A DNA stretch of 64,000 nucleotides, from the NCBI GenBank assembly GCA_029747015.1, contig JAKOGI010002252.1, positions 1 to 64,000 on the forward strand, read 5' to 3'. Every line of letters starts with the position of its first letter. The first letter of the stretch is position 1. Position numbers and translations under genes: made by a program. Source of the DNA: Carnegiea gigantea. Lineage: Eukaryota > Streptophyta > Magnoliopsida > Caryophyllales > Cactaceae. Under the pieces are notes generated by a model, which did not search any database, had not been told where the DNA came from, and saw only the letters and a program-made list of their open reading frames with translations. Shown in pieces: positions 23,541 through 34,016 of this stretch.

Positions 23541-24165
23541 TTATATTGTCATCTGGTTTCATTTTGACAGGGTGTACCTGTTACAGTTTTGAATTATGGT
23601 TTCATTTTGTGATTTAGAGGGAGGATATGAATCAGATATTTATATCTGGGGGCTGTGAATTGTGGTTTATTTTTGTAGCTTGTCATCCAAAGATAGGACT
23701 TGTAGTTGAATATATGCATCACCCCATACACATCCATATGCATTTTGGCAAAGAGTATATGTTATTTCAAGATTCTACTTGAATTATGCTCTCATTTTGG
23801 CAGGGAGTACACATTATTTCAGGATTCTCCTTGAATTTTAAGGATTCTGCTTGAATTTTAGTTTTGTATATTGTCATCTGGTTTCATTTTGATAGGGTGT
23901 ACTTGTTACAGTTTTGAATTGTGGTTTCATTTTGTGATTTGAAGGGGGGATATGAATCAGATGTTTATATCTGGGGGCTGTGAATTATGGTTTATTTTTG
24001 TAGCTTGTCATCTAAAGATAGTACTTCTAGTTGAGAATCTACATCATCCCATACACAACCATATGTATTTTGGCAGGGAGTGCATGTTATTTCGAGATTC
24101 TACTTGAATTATGGTCTCATTTTGGCAGGGAGTACATGTTATTTCAGGATTATCCTTGATATAGT
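23541..24165. repeat. Tandem duplication of about 326 bp between the two transposase genes
   Basis: 'gtttcattttga(c/t)agggtgtac(c/t)tgttacag' occurs at 23,555 and again at 23,881, and similarity continues through 'atctgggggctgtgaatt', 'gcttgtcatc' and 'ggcagggagtaca'. A shorter internal echo ('aggattct.cttgaatttta') lies at 23,820-23,860. Confidence 0.85.
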
Positions 24166-24239
24166 TTTTTATCTCGTTTTCCTATGTATGTTTATCACAC
24201 ATACTTCTATATATGTGTATAGGATAATCATGTATGTCA

Positions 24240-26608
24240 TGCTTCAAAATTTACGAAATATGGTGAAGTCGAGAAAGATTGTAGCAACAACGGATTGTTT
24301 TGCCCTTAAGAGCAGTGCCACAGAATATGAAAAACAGTGACACAGAAACATTGAGGAGAATAATAGGGTACTCTAGCAACTTGGAATCCCTCCAATAACA
24401 ACTACCTTAGGAGGGAAGAATGACTTGGCATAAAGGCAAAGCAGGCGAGCTAGCGAGGAGGATAGTGACTACATGCCATTAGAAGATGAAGGACCAGATA
24501 ATGCAGCTGCAGCTACTATGAAAGCCTCTATGATACAGACAAGAGGTAATAGAAGGCAAGCTAATGATGTGTTGCTATCCCCTGGTTTGTTATCAAACTA
24601 AGCAACTAATTTGACATTTTCAAGCCCATACACAGGTTCTTTTATTGCTTATTTTTCAGAAACTAAAATTCTTTTTGTTTTTTTTTGAGAACCTGGAATC
24701 CCTCTAATAATAACTACCTTTGGAGGGAACAATGACTCGGCACATAGGCAAAGCAGGCGAGCTAGTAAGGAGGATGGTGACTACATGCCATTAGAAGATG
24801 AAGGACCAGATAATATAGCTGCAGCTGCTACAAAAGCCTCCAAGAGTAGAACTACTACGGGCACTCGAACAATAAGGACAACAACTACTAGTAGGCAAGC
24901 TAATGATGTAATGCTATCCCCTAGTTTATTGTCAAACTGAGCTACTAAGTTGACACTTTCATGCCCATACACAGGTTCTTTTAATGCTTATTTTTCAGAA
25001 ACTAAAATTCTTATTTTTTTTTCCAACACAAATGTAGTTGATATATTTGATAGGAGTTCCCAGCAAGTTCAGAGAGATAATGCAGCACCTTCATCTGTTA
25101 GATAAAGTAAATGTTCTCTACTAGGATATTTGTTATTATTGATTTTATATTTACATAATTCAGTTAGGCCTATTTGTTTTTAAATACAGATGAAACTTCA
25201 CAAAGAACTTCAAACCAAATCATTAAGGAAGACAACCAAATTAATTCACCTAATTCAGGAGGTTCATTATTCCCGTGTTATGTTTTTAAAGTCTGATTTA
25301 ATATCTTTGTTCTTATAGAGTTATTTGATTTTTACTATAAGTTCCTCATCTAAACGTGGTAAAACAAAATGTCAAATTTGGAAAAGGAAAAGGGATGCCA
25401 ATCCAGGACACATTGAGGCTGAACTCCCAGTAGAATTGGGCCGTGCTATTGGTACCAATAGTGCTCAATTTGTTACAAAGGCTAGTTATTTCATGAAGAG
25501 AAGCATGCCATTAAATGTAGAATCATACACATGCTGACACAAAGCGAAAGTTTTTCATGAAACTAAAGGTTTCCTTTACTCAATGTAGCTGATATATATT
25601 GTCTTCTTTTTCCCACCACAAAAAAAAAAAAATCTTCACTAACATTTGTTATAACATACAGGACATGTTTAAGTTCCCACAGGGTTCTTATGTAGACAAG
25701 GCAATAGAGAAACAGTGTAAGGTTTGGTATAGAAAATGGCGATATGAGTTGAAATAGAAAGCATATGCAAACTATAAAACGGTGGCCGATCGTTATAATA
25801 AACCCCAAATGAAGTCGATCCTAATGAGTGGAAGTGGCCGGTAGATTATTGGGATGGCCAAAAATTTAGGGTAAAGTTAAACTTGCTTATGATAAAATTC
25901 AACATGTTGAGTTTTTTTTTTAATTACTTTTGATGAACTTTGTCTTGTAGCATCAAAGCAAGACTAACACCCAAAATCAGAAAAACCAAAAAATGCTAGC
26001 AAAAGTTGGCACAAAATCCATTGCTAGCACCTTTTGTGGCATGGTAGGAAAAGTTTATGCATTAATTGATTCTGGTATTTTTGAAAGATATATATTGTTA
26101 AATTATGTGAATATATGATATTGTTTAATGATTTCAGTTGCAAAAGGAAGAAATTATATTAGACGAAGACCAATAAGAATCTGATTCACTTAATCCAGTG
26201 TCTGCTGAACCATATTATATACCACTCTAGGAGATTGAAAGAAAAAGAAAAGACAGCAGTTGATCTGATGAGCTTACTGAAACTGTATATAAAGACCTTT
26301 AAGAACTACACCAAGAGCAACTAGATAAGTACGGAAAAGACGAACTCACTCTACAAGAGGCCTTTACTCGTATTCTTAACAATCGAAAAGGTGCACGCCA
26401 TCAAAGAGGCATGCGGCAGGGTGTTATTTCATTTACAGCCTCCCAGGTTCAAGTTGTCGATGAAGCTGACATTGAAGTCCAAATTGATGCTGGAATGAAT
26501 AGACGTGTTTCTGAACAATTGAGACAGATCCATGAAACCTATGATTGTCGTCTTCGTGCCTTAGAGGAAATATCACACCCTGCTACAAGTGCGCATGTTA
26601 GTATCTAA
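24240..26608 (+). pseudogene. Second CACTA-1 protein gene, Ptta/En/Spm (Transposase_24-like)
   Basis: Fragments run in order on the plus strand: acidic/basic exons at 24,240-25,000 (RRASEEDSDYMPLEDEGPDN), then a Transposase_24-like region at 25,325-26,040 (SSKRGKTKCQIWKRKRD, IGTNSAQFVTKA, WPVDYWDGQKFR, KSIASTFCGM), then a carboxy-terminal segment 26,280-26,608 (LTLQEAFTRILNNRKGARH, RLRALEEI). In this family such proteins bind subterminal repeats and act with TnpD. In-frame stops (for example near 24,340, 25,535 and 25,757) and a duplicated exon show that the gene is broken. Several introns are likely; I did not assign all boundaries. Family recognition is from memory. Confidence 0.7.
24370..25010. 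repeat. Tandem exon duplication of about 312 bp
   Basis: The block from 'ttggaatccctccaataacaactacctt' at 24,381 is repeated at 24,693. Both copies contain the exon encoding RRAS(E/K)ED.DYMPLEDEGPDN and the following intron-like 'acacaggttcttttattgcttatttttcag'. The second copy has extra codons (KSRTTTGTRTIRTTTTS). Confidence 0.88.
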
Positions 26609-27480
26609 TCTCTTTATGCATCAGTATCGAGTACTTTTACTTTTTATGCGAAGTATAGTTAATGTTTTGCTTTTTACGTCATATGGCTAGGTGCAATCAA
26701 GTGGATCGTCCCGGCATCTTCGATCTTCCTTAAAACATTATAGCTCGCAAGTTAAAACAATTTAACTATATATATTGTTTCTAATGAAAGAACTGTAGTC
26801 TCATTCATGCTTTAAGTTTTGTTTTTCCTCTATATTCAATTCGTTTGAATCTGCTATTATAGCCTTTGATATTTGCTTTTAGTTTGCTTAATGTCGTTGT
26901 CATGCTTGCTTCTATTTTAGTTGTTTCTATGTTACTATAGTTGGGGGCTAGCTGGCTATATGTTGTGGAATAATCCTTAGCTTGTTTTGTAAACATCCAC
27001 ATCCCTCTATGTAGAAGGCCTTATTCTTTGCTATTGTGTTATGGAATCAGTTTACAAACATGTTCCCATAACCACACTTATTTTGAGTTAAAGTTCTCTT
27101 TTAGTTAGCTTCCACTTTAAATTAATTAAAATAATGATCAATGTGCGTTTCAAGGCCTTATTATTTGCTATTGTAATTGCAGGTGCACTGGAGATGGATA
27201 TGAATTAAGTTGAGACTTGGGGCGATATTAACAAATATGACAAAGCTTTGCCTCTTTTTTTAATTTTTTCTACTCATATACATTTTTTAGTTTAGTACCA
27301 TTGGGACAATCATTCTTCCATATTATTTTAACGATTAGTGAGTCATTAAGGTAGTCAACAGCTGTGAATATTACATTATTTTAAATACATCGATGGAAAT
27401 ACTTTTCATGTATGATTACGATTTATCTTTTCAGTTTTGTGTTCTATGTTATTATAAGATTACAAAATGGCATTTATGGT
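26609..27480. other. CACTA-1 3' non-coding region
   Basis: About 870 bp of AT-rich DNA downstream of the second transposase gene, with no coding domain seen on either strand. Probably 3' UTR and spacer. Confidence 0.5.
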
Positions 27481-27907
27481 TTAATAAACAAAAAATTAGA
27501 AGACATAATGAAATTCATGGCAATATAATTTGCCATAATAGGGGAATTCAAACAACAGGTGGTAAATTATAATTTATCGCAATTTAATTGGCATAAATAA
27601 ACACATATTGTGGCAATATAGTACTTTGTGCCTATTTTTCCATTGCCACAAGTAGCACTATATTGTGGCAAATTAACACTTATAGCAAATTATTACTCAC
27701 CACAAACTATGAGCATTTGTGGCAAATTAGTATTCGTGGCAATTCATAATTTACCACAAATGATATATTATTTGTGGAGAAGTTTATATTTGCCACAAAA
27801 ACCTTTTGTAACGGGGTTTTTCGTGGCAAAATTTTAACTCGCCACAAAATGCATTTTTTAGCCAATCTACACTATATTGTAGCAAAAGTATATGCCACAA
27901 ATGCTAG
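27480..27907. promoter_or_regulatory. CACTA-1 right subterminal repeats
   Basis: At least ten copies of TTGTGGCAA/TTGCCACAA-type words in both orientations spaced through about 400 bp (for example 'attgtggcaatata', 'attgccacaagt', 'ttgtggcaaatta', 'tttgccacaaaaa', 'ttcgtggcaaaat'). The same word is frequent at the left end. Confidence 0.8.
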
Positions 27908-27921
27908 CTTTTCTTGTAGTG
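27908..27921 (-). repeat. CACTA-1 right terminal inverted repeat
   Basis: Exact inverse of CACTACAAGAAAAG, followed by the target duplication AAA (27,922-27,924). Confidence 0.95.
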
Positions 27922-30900
27922 AAAATTCAATTTAGGGAGCCTAAAAGGATTCTCTATGCCTATTATGACCCCAGAACACCCTCTTGATCTAGTTCCGAGT
28001 ATTCTTCCACCCCCAGTATCCTCAGTATTAAGGAGGAAATCGTTTATCCTTGAGAAATTGACGTTGTCGTTTCCTGCATGTTTGATGTCTAGGAATGCAA
28101 GCTGGCCCAGACCAAAGCTACCCTGCGGCTGAAGATTGTCCTCAAACTCATGGCCAAAGGACACTCAGTAGGTAATTCACACTTCGCTGCGGACTCCTAT
28201 AAACAAAGTATGGAGGTTTGTGATACTAGCTCTAGCACCCTGGAAAGGAGAGGGGAGGCCTGCTCGACAACTTCCCCATTCTTGGTTTCCACCTCCAAGA
28301 GAGATCGTGCCTAAAGGGACCACTGCAGGAGGTCGCTGTAGAGGGGGCGTGCTTCCCTATGAACCCAACATGCTCAGATCCTAGGGATGGGCCAATGACA
28401 CACTTTCCCAACTCCAAGGTAGTGCGCACCTTAGAGAGGCCGACCTTGGAGGACAAGTGATGCATGGAGGATTCCATTTGCCTAAATAAGGGTATGAAAT
28501 GCATGTAGATGAGCTCAATGGATGTTGAAGATCAATAACTCCAAAGATAAACCAAGAGAGAGAATCTCGAATTAGAAGAAAACTTCCAATGGAGATGAAT
28601 CAATACTTGAAATGTCTAACTAAGAGATAAATCAAGAGGATATATCTAGGCTAAATGTTGAACCACCACCTAGATTAATTTAAACCCTCTAAAGCCTTGG
28701 CACCAAGGATTAAATTAAAGGGAAGGCTCAAATTAGCACCCTCGTAAGAGAGATAAAGATTTTGAGATTTTGAGGAAAACTAAGTTTCAAAGTCTCATAT
28801 CATTCATCAAATTTGATTTTTCATGGAGGTAATTAGATCCATAAATACTTAATGGGAGGGGGAATTAGATGTGCATTAGTGGAGCAAGTAGTCCAATAGG
28901 AGGCTTGCAAAATATCCTAGGAAAATAAATCAAGATGCTTAAGATAATTTCAACCACTAGCAGCTGTATTTTCCAAGATTCATCCTCCATCTTCTAGAAA
29001 GCCATAAGTAGGCTCTACTCCTTCAAATAAGGTGAGACCACTTGTCGACTCTTCCCATGTGTGTTGAGAATCCTTCTATGCTAATTAATTCCCAAAATTA
29101 CAGCCTTAACCTCCTCAATTAAGTACATAATCAGAACCATACATTTTCTAGTCCTGGACCAACCCTTGCTCGGTGTTTAGCACATAACTTTCTTAATACT
29201 CGGAATTTGGGGGCAATTTGAGAATCATTGGAAAATAGACATCCAAAAATTTCCATCCATGTATAATTTGTGAAAGTTGAAGCTCATTTGCCTAGCAAAA
29301 ATGGAGCTAGAAATGATGTATATTATTTTGCCCAAAAACCCAAAATGAGCTAATAAAGTGGTTTCCGGTGAACTAAGTGATCAACTCCTTATTTAGGGCT
29401 ACTAATGGCGCAAGCACCTTTCCTAACCCTGCTTGGACCATGTTAAGGGCATAAGTCAATATTGATCTAGGGCCAATATTGGATCAACTTGCTTCATGTC
29501 CCTTGATTGAGAAGGTAGGCCGAAGCTCGGAACTTGCTCCGCATCAACAAGTACCTCCTCCCAGCCGGGTATAAGTTTGTCATTCCAGATCTGAATGCCA
29601 GGGTCAATAGGGCACCTCCAACGTGTATAATGATCTATCAGCAGCCCTCTCTTATGGCCTTAGATTCCCGCTGTATAAAGTCAGTGCGGAGATTTTAAAC
29701 AAGTGCGAGTTGGTGCCTGCGCAAATTGTGCCTACATGCTGGAATAACGTATACTCTTTTATTGCCACCTGTGAATTACACGGGTTGTCCTATACTAGCC
29801 GAGCTTTCGGGTTAGTACATACAGTATAGAGGGCTCTGAGTGAGGCTAGGGAGACCAGCTGGTATAGTGTTAACAATCGGAAGAAATTCATGACCACCAT
29901 CAAGAAGAAATCAAAGTTAAAAAACTAAAAATACAATTTCCTTTTTGTACATTTTATGACGAGTTGGGCAAACCTTCCCAATTAAAACAACGACAAATTG
30001 GTCCTGAACCCATTTGGGCAGTCGACCTCCGCAGAAAGGGAGACTACACGCTATTTCCAATATTATATTCAGGAAGATGACCGGTCGTAGCCCCTTTCCT
30101 CTTTCATATCGCGAATAGTAGAAGCTGGCAAAGAGTGTGAACGTCGGTAGGTTAAATCGAGCAATAAGGAGCCCTTTAATTGGCTCTCCAAGCTGTCGTA
30201 TTTTGAGAACGACTATTTCCTCACGGTCGCCAGCCTCCTTATCATTGAGAAATATTCTAAGGGTATTTTACGTCTCCCCTATGTGTTGTCCTTCCCTTAG
30301 TTATAACCTGACTTCCTTTTCATTTTTGCAGAGCAAGCCTAGGTGATGTTACCGCACTTTAAGGGCGAGGACGCCAATGCAGAAGAAGTCCCAGCTGAGG
30401 TTGCTCAGCGCTGGGATGAGGAAAGTTACCGCCGCATTGAATCCTAAGCAAGGAAGGTTCGTTTTGCGAGTTGTAACCTTGCATGTTCACATAATTTATT
30501 TTTTTTTCGAGCACTAACTTAGGACATTTTAATAGGTGTCAAAGATAATGCTTCGCAACCGAAAACCCTCGACTGTTTCTCTGAGCCCTCCACAATCAAT
30601 CATGTGCAAGCGCCCACGCTAGGATAAAGGGCAGGAGATCATCACCACATCGACTCCTGCCTCCTTGAGGACTGGCCTGCCCCCACCAAGGAGTGTCGAG
30701 GCTGAACAGTCACCTCCGCGAGCCAATCAGGCAGCCTCTGGTGAGGTAAGGGGCTCGTCCTTGCAAGGGGCTTTCAAAGAAGCCGGCAAGCCCTCTGGCG
30801 ATGAGTAGGGGGCGTCTGCCAGTAAGTTGGTTGGATCGTGGACTTTCTGGGGGCCGACCCTCGAGTTAAGTCAGATCTATAAAGTGTCTCACTAGGTCAT

Positions 30901-31640
30901 GGGTCCTCATTCCTTTGGCTTTTAGTGCTCCTCCAAGGGTCACTGAAGAAAACATGACCATTGTCGAGGTAAGGATGTACATATGTTTCTTCTTCTTTCC
31001 TTACTCTTTTTTCCTTTTTTACTAACCTTTTGTGTTGGCCGTCTCCCAACAGGCCTTCGACCAGGCGTTGAAAGCCGTAAGATTGACGCCCTTCCCCGCT
31101 GTACTGGAGGAACAGATCCGTAGCCTCCAGGACTCCAACGCCCTGTTAGAGGAATAGGTCCACGCTCTTTAGGAGGAGCGATGAAAGGCAGAGGACTTAG
31201 CGACTAAGTACAAGTAGCGATAGGAAAAATTGAAGAAGGACAAAGAGGCCTGGGAGGCCGAGGAAAAAAAAACTGCACCATCAATTGGAAGACGCTCACA
31301 GCAAAGTAGAGGCCGAGAAGATTGTAGGCCTAGAAAGTGCCGTGAAGGCAGAAAAATATGGCTATCAGCGCAGCCAGGAAGACTGTATAGAATTCTTCTG
31401 GGAATTTCTAGAGACTCTCTGGCCCCTTATGATTTTCAGCAAGAGGGGTACTTTGAGGCCTAATTCAAGTATATCGAAGACCACCGGCGCACTCGTGAAT
31501 CAAGCGAGGATCCGAACTATGTCGAATTTCAGCTGATGGCCTCTAAGGATGGGGGTCAGGAAGAGCTTAATGATACCGCCCCATTAGATGGGGAAGGCGC
31601 GATGAACGAAGCTAGCAATGACGAGGACCTAGCACTTTGA
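27922..31640 (+). pseudogene. Tat antisense gene, main part (putative gypsy-type transposase domain and coiled coil)
   Basis: This plus-strand gene runs opposite to gag-pol. A globular region at 29,520-29,990 reads PAGYKFVIPDLNAR then, after a frame change, GLRFPLYKVSAEILNK, LVPAQIVPTCWNNVYSFI and, further on, WYSVNNRKKFMT. This resembles the 'putative gypsy type transposon' domain (PF04195) known from antisense ORFs of plant retroelements. Downstream exons encode a Ser/Pro-rich linker and then a charged coiled-coil-like segment (31,060-31,400; VLEEQIRSLQDSNALLEE, then Lys/Glu-rich). Introns with canonical sites are at 30,822-30,925 and 30,969-31,052. The end is at 31,638-31,640 with an acidic tail. 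Stops and frameshifts are frequent. Role unknown. Confidence 0.6.
28510..29515. other. Unexplained AT-richer island inside the antisense gene
   Basis: Between coding-like DNA on both sides lies about 1 kb of AT-richer sequence with no coding domain. Its left edge is near 'gagctcaatgga' and its right edge near 'gaaggtaggccgaagctcgg'. It may be a further small insertion or a long intron. I found no convincing terminal repeats or TSD. Confidence 0.35.
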
Positions 31641-31899
31641 AGTAAAAGCTTATAGTCACCTTCCTTTTCTGTTCTTCTTCCAATTTTCTCCCTTCCTTTT
31701 TTGTTGTTTCCCATTGGTGTTTGTACTCATCCAAATATCAATGAAATCCTTTGTTTAGCTATTTATTGTCCATGACTTATTTTTTCACTTTCTACTCCAC
31801 ATGCCCTCATACAAACTGCACCGTTGGGACTATAGTTCACTGGCCCCTAAGTGAAAGGACAAGTTAGGGAAGAGGAACCCTTCATAAGGAAAATAGCAA

Positions 31900-32235
31900 T
31901 AGTGGCGTTGTGAACCTCTAGCCTCTTAGGAGCTAAAGGTGTAGCGACCGGCCATAGGCCGTGCTGTGAGACCCTTAGCTCCATGGGGGCTAAAGGTGTA
32001 TCAATCGGCCCTAAGCCGTGCCATGGGACCTATAGTCCCCTAAGAGCTAAAGGTATAGCAAGAGGCCTTAGGCCGTGCTATGAGACCCTTAGCTCTATGG
32101 GGGCTAAAGGTATGGCGATCGGCCCTAGGCCATGCTCTGTGGCCTTTAGCTCCATGGGGGCTAAAGGTGTAGCGACCGGCCCAAGGCCATGCTATGAGGC
32201 AATTAGCCTTGTCGGGGGTGAAGGTATAGCAGGAG
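31900..32235. repeat. 60-bp hairpin repeat array C
   Basis: Five to six units of the 60-bp family ('gagacccttagctccatgggggctaaaggtgtagcgatcggccctaggccgtgct'-type), lying between the integrase end and the antisense gene end. The units are more alike than those of array B. Confidence 0.88.
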
Positions 32236-32393
32236 TGGGGAAGAAAAAGATGTGGCCTGACTGACAATATTCATGTGTATAGTTATTACTAAATGCTAGA
32301 CATACATTATGTCAACCGTACAAAAGATACGAGCTGCTAATGATAATACTTGTGCAGATTACTACTATGCCATGTCCTTGGGAAGGGAGTTCC

Positions 32394-33430
32394 TTATGGG
32401 GTTGCAAGCCGATACATGCCAAGTCTCACCTGCTCTGTGGCCTTATAGGGGCCCTTCCAATTACCAGTGAGCTTACCATGTTTTCCCGATCCAGCTACGG
32501 CCTTAGTTCTTCGAAGCACCAGGCCGAGTACACTAATGGGATGGAACCTTATCGTCTGGTCGTTGACCCGGGCCACGCTAAACTTGTAAAGTGCCTATCA
32601 GAGGAGAGTATCACCTTGAATAGAAGGGAGCAAATCAAGGGCTTCTCGGAGGGCCGCATTGTTGAGCGTTTCTTGGAAAGTGGTGAGACGATTTGTGTGG
32701 AGTGCTATCTCAATAGGGAGAACAACTTTGGACCCATAAGTCAGTGTAAAGGAGTTTCCCCCGTACCCGCCTTTTCGGTGGTGTGGATAGATCATAAAAC
32801 TCCGTGTAGTTTATCTACCAACTTCCCCTTTACGTCATCCAATCTTTTCTGCAAGCCTTGAAGGATAACTGTTCGCAGCCTCAGCTTGACCTTTGGTCTG
32901 TGGACGGGCCACTGCACTGAATCTCGCTTGGCATCCCAAGGGGCTAAGGTTGTCGGTGACCTTACTTGTGTCAAATTGCCGACCATTGTCGAAGATCATT
33001 GCTCAGGGGACTCCAAAATGGGTGATGTTGTTTTTCCAAATAAAATTTCTCACCTCAGCAGTGGTGATGGAGGCGACAGCCTCAGCCTCATCTATTTTGT
33101 GAAATAATCCACAATAATGAACTAATATTTGTGTTAGCCCGTAGCCATAGGGAAAGGGTCTAGTATGGCTATTCCCCAAGTAGCGAATAACAAGAGACTA
33201 ACTATTGGCATTAGCAGGGTGGTGGGTTTTTGCTATATGGGATCGAACTTTGGCACTTGTCACACTTACACAGTAGGCTCATGGCATCTTCGCGTACAGA
33301 GTGCCAATAATAGCTAGTTTGTGTAGCAACGACCACGAGAGCACGCCTGCCCACATATGAGTTGCACACTCCCTCGTGGACTTCCTCGAGGACCTTTTGT
33401 GCAATCTCCAAGGTCACACAGCGGAATAGC
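32394..33430 (-). pseudogene. Tat integrase pseudogene
   Basis: Integrase joins the cDNA to target DNA. On the minus strand: zinc-binding region at 33,417-33,211 (EVHEGVCNSYVGRRAL then CKCDKC, with the second His of HHCC replaced by Tyr), core region about 33,120-32,790 (YFTK at the start, TVILQGLQKRLDDVKGKLVD toward the end, then TGETPL), and a carboxy-terminal region 32,795-32,394 (LTYGSKVVLPIEIALHTNR; NWKGPYKATEQVRLGMYRLA). Stops and frame changes break it. The frame ends at 32,394, followed directly by repeat array C. Confidence 0.82.
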
Positions 33431-33725
33431 AGACGATCATAGGATCATTTATAGAGGATCCCATCATAGAAGATGAACCAGTTACCCACTTTTTCATACG
33501 AGGTTCAATGCTTCTTTCCGATAAAGTCTCCCATCAGATTTACTTTGGCTTTCCATCCTCTGAGGAGTTACCCAACTTGGATAAAGCATCTACCTGGCGG
33601 TTTTCAGACCACGGTTTATGCATTATCGAAAATTACTTTTAATAGTTCTTACACTCGGCGGCTTCATGCACTCGACAGACATAAGCCACCATGGTTTTAT
33701 CCTTGACCTTGTAATCTCCATTGAG

Positions 33726-33944
33726 TTAACTAACAGCCAGTTGTGAGTCCGAATAGGCCTTGACTAAATCTGCCTCGGCCATGTAGCATAGTTCTATTCC
33801 TGCTATTACGGCCTTATACTTAACTTCGTTGTTAGAAGCTTTAAACATGAACATTAAAGCATGGTCATGTCTTTCACCGTGAAGAGTCTCAATGATGACG
33901 CCTGCCCCACTCCCATCCTCACAGGAAGAGCCATCCACGTACAA
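33726..33944 (-). pseudogene. Archaeal-type RNase H domain of the Tat element
   Basis: The minus-strand segment reads MYVDGSSCEDGSGAGVII, then FKASNNEVKYKAVIAGIEL and AYSDSQLAV. This pattern (YVDGSS ... GAG ... ASNNEAEYEA ... SDSQLV) is the second, archaeal-like RNase H that marks the Tat lineage of plant Ty3/gypsy elements. It lies between the retroviral-type RNase H (about 34,220-34,017) and integrase. The conserved Glu of NEAEYEA is partly lost (NEVKYKA). Confidence 0.8.
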
Positions 33945-34016
33945 ATTTCAAAAGGCAGGGGCCTAGGTTACTTCTAAAGGCGTGCTTGCCTTTTCGTCAA
34001 GGACATCAGCTAAGGC

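Larger units (their letters stand above)
15806..27921 (+). mobile_element. CACTA-1: En/Spm-type DNA transposon with two transposase genes
   Basis: The 14-bp terminal inverted repeats CACTACAAGAAAAG are perfect (15,806-15,819 and 27,908-27,921), flanked by the 3-bp target duplication AAA. Both ends carry many copies of a TTGTGGCAA-type motif in both orientations, as in subterminal transposase-binding regions of CACTA elements. The body encodes a decayed TnpD-like transposase (19,649-23,341) and a decayed second protein of the Ptta/En/Spm type (about 24,240-26,608), both on the plus strand. Length is 12,116 bp. An uninterrupted version of the insertion site exists at about 12,655-12,690. Confidence 0.93.
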
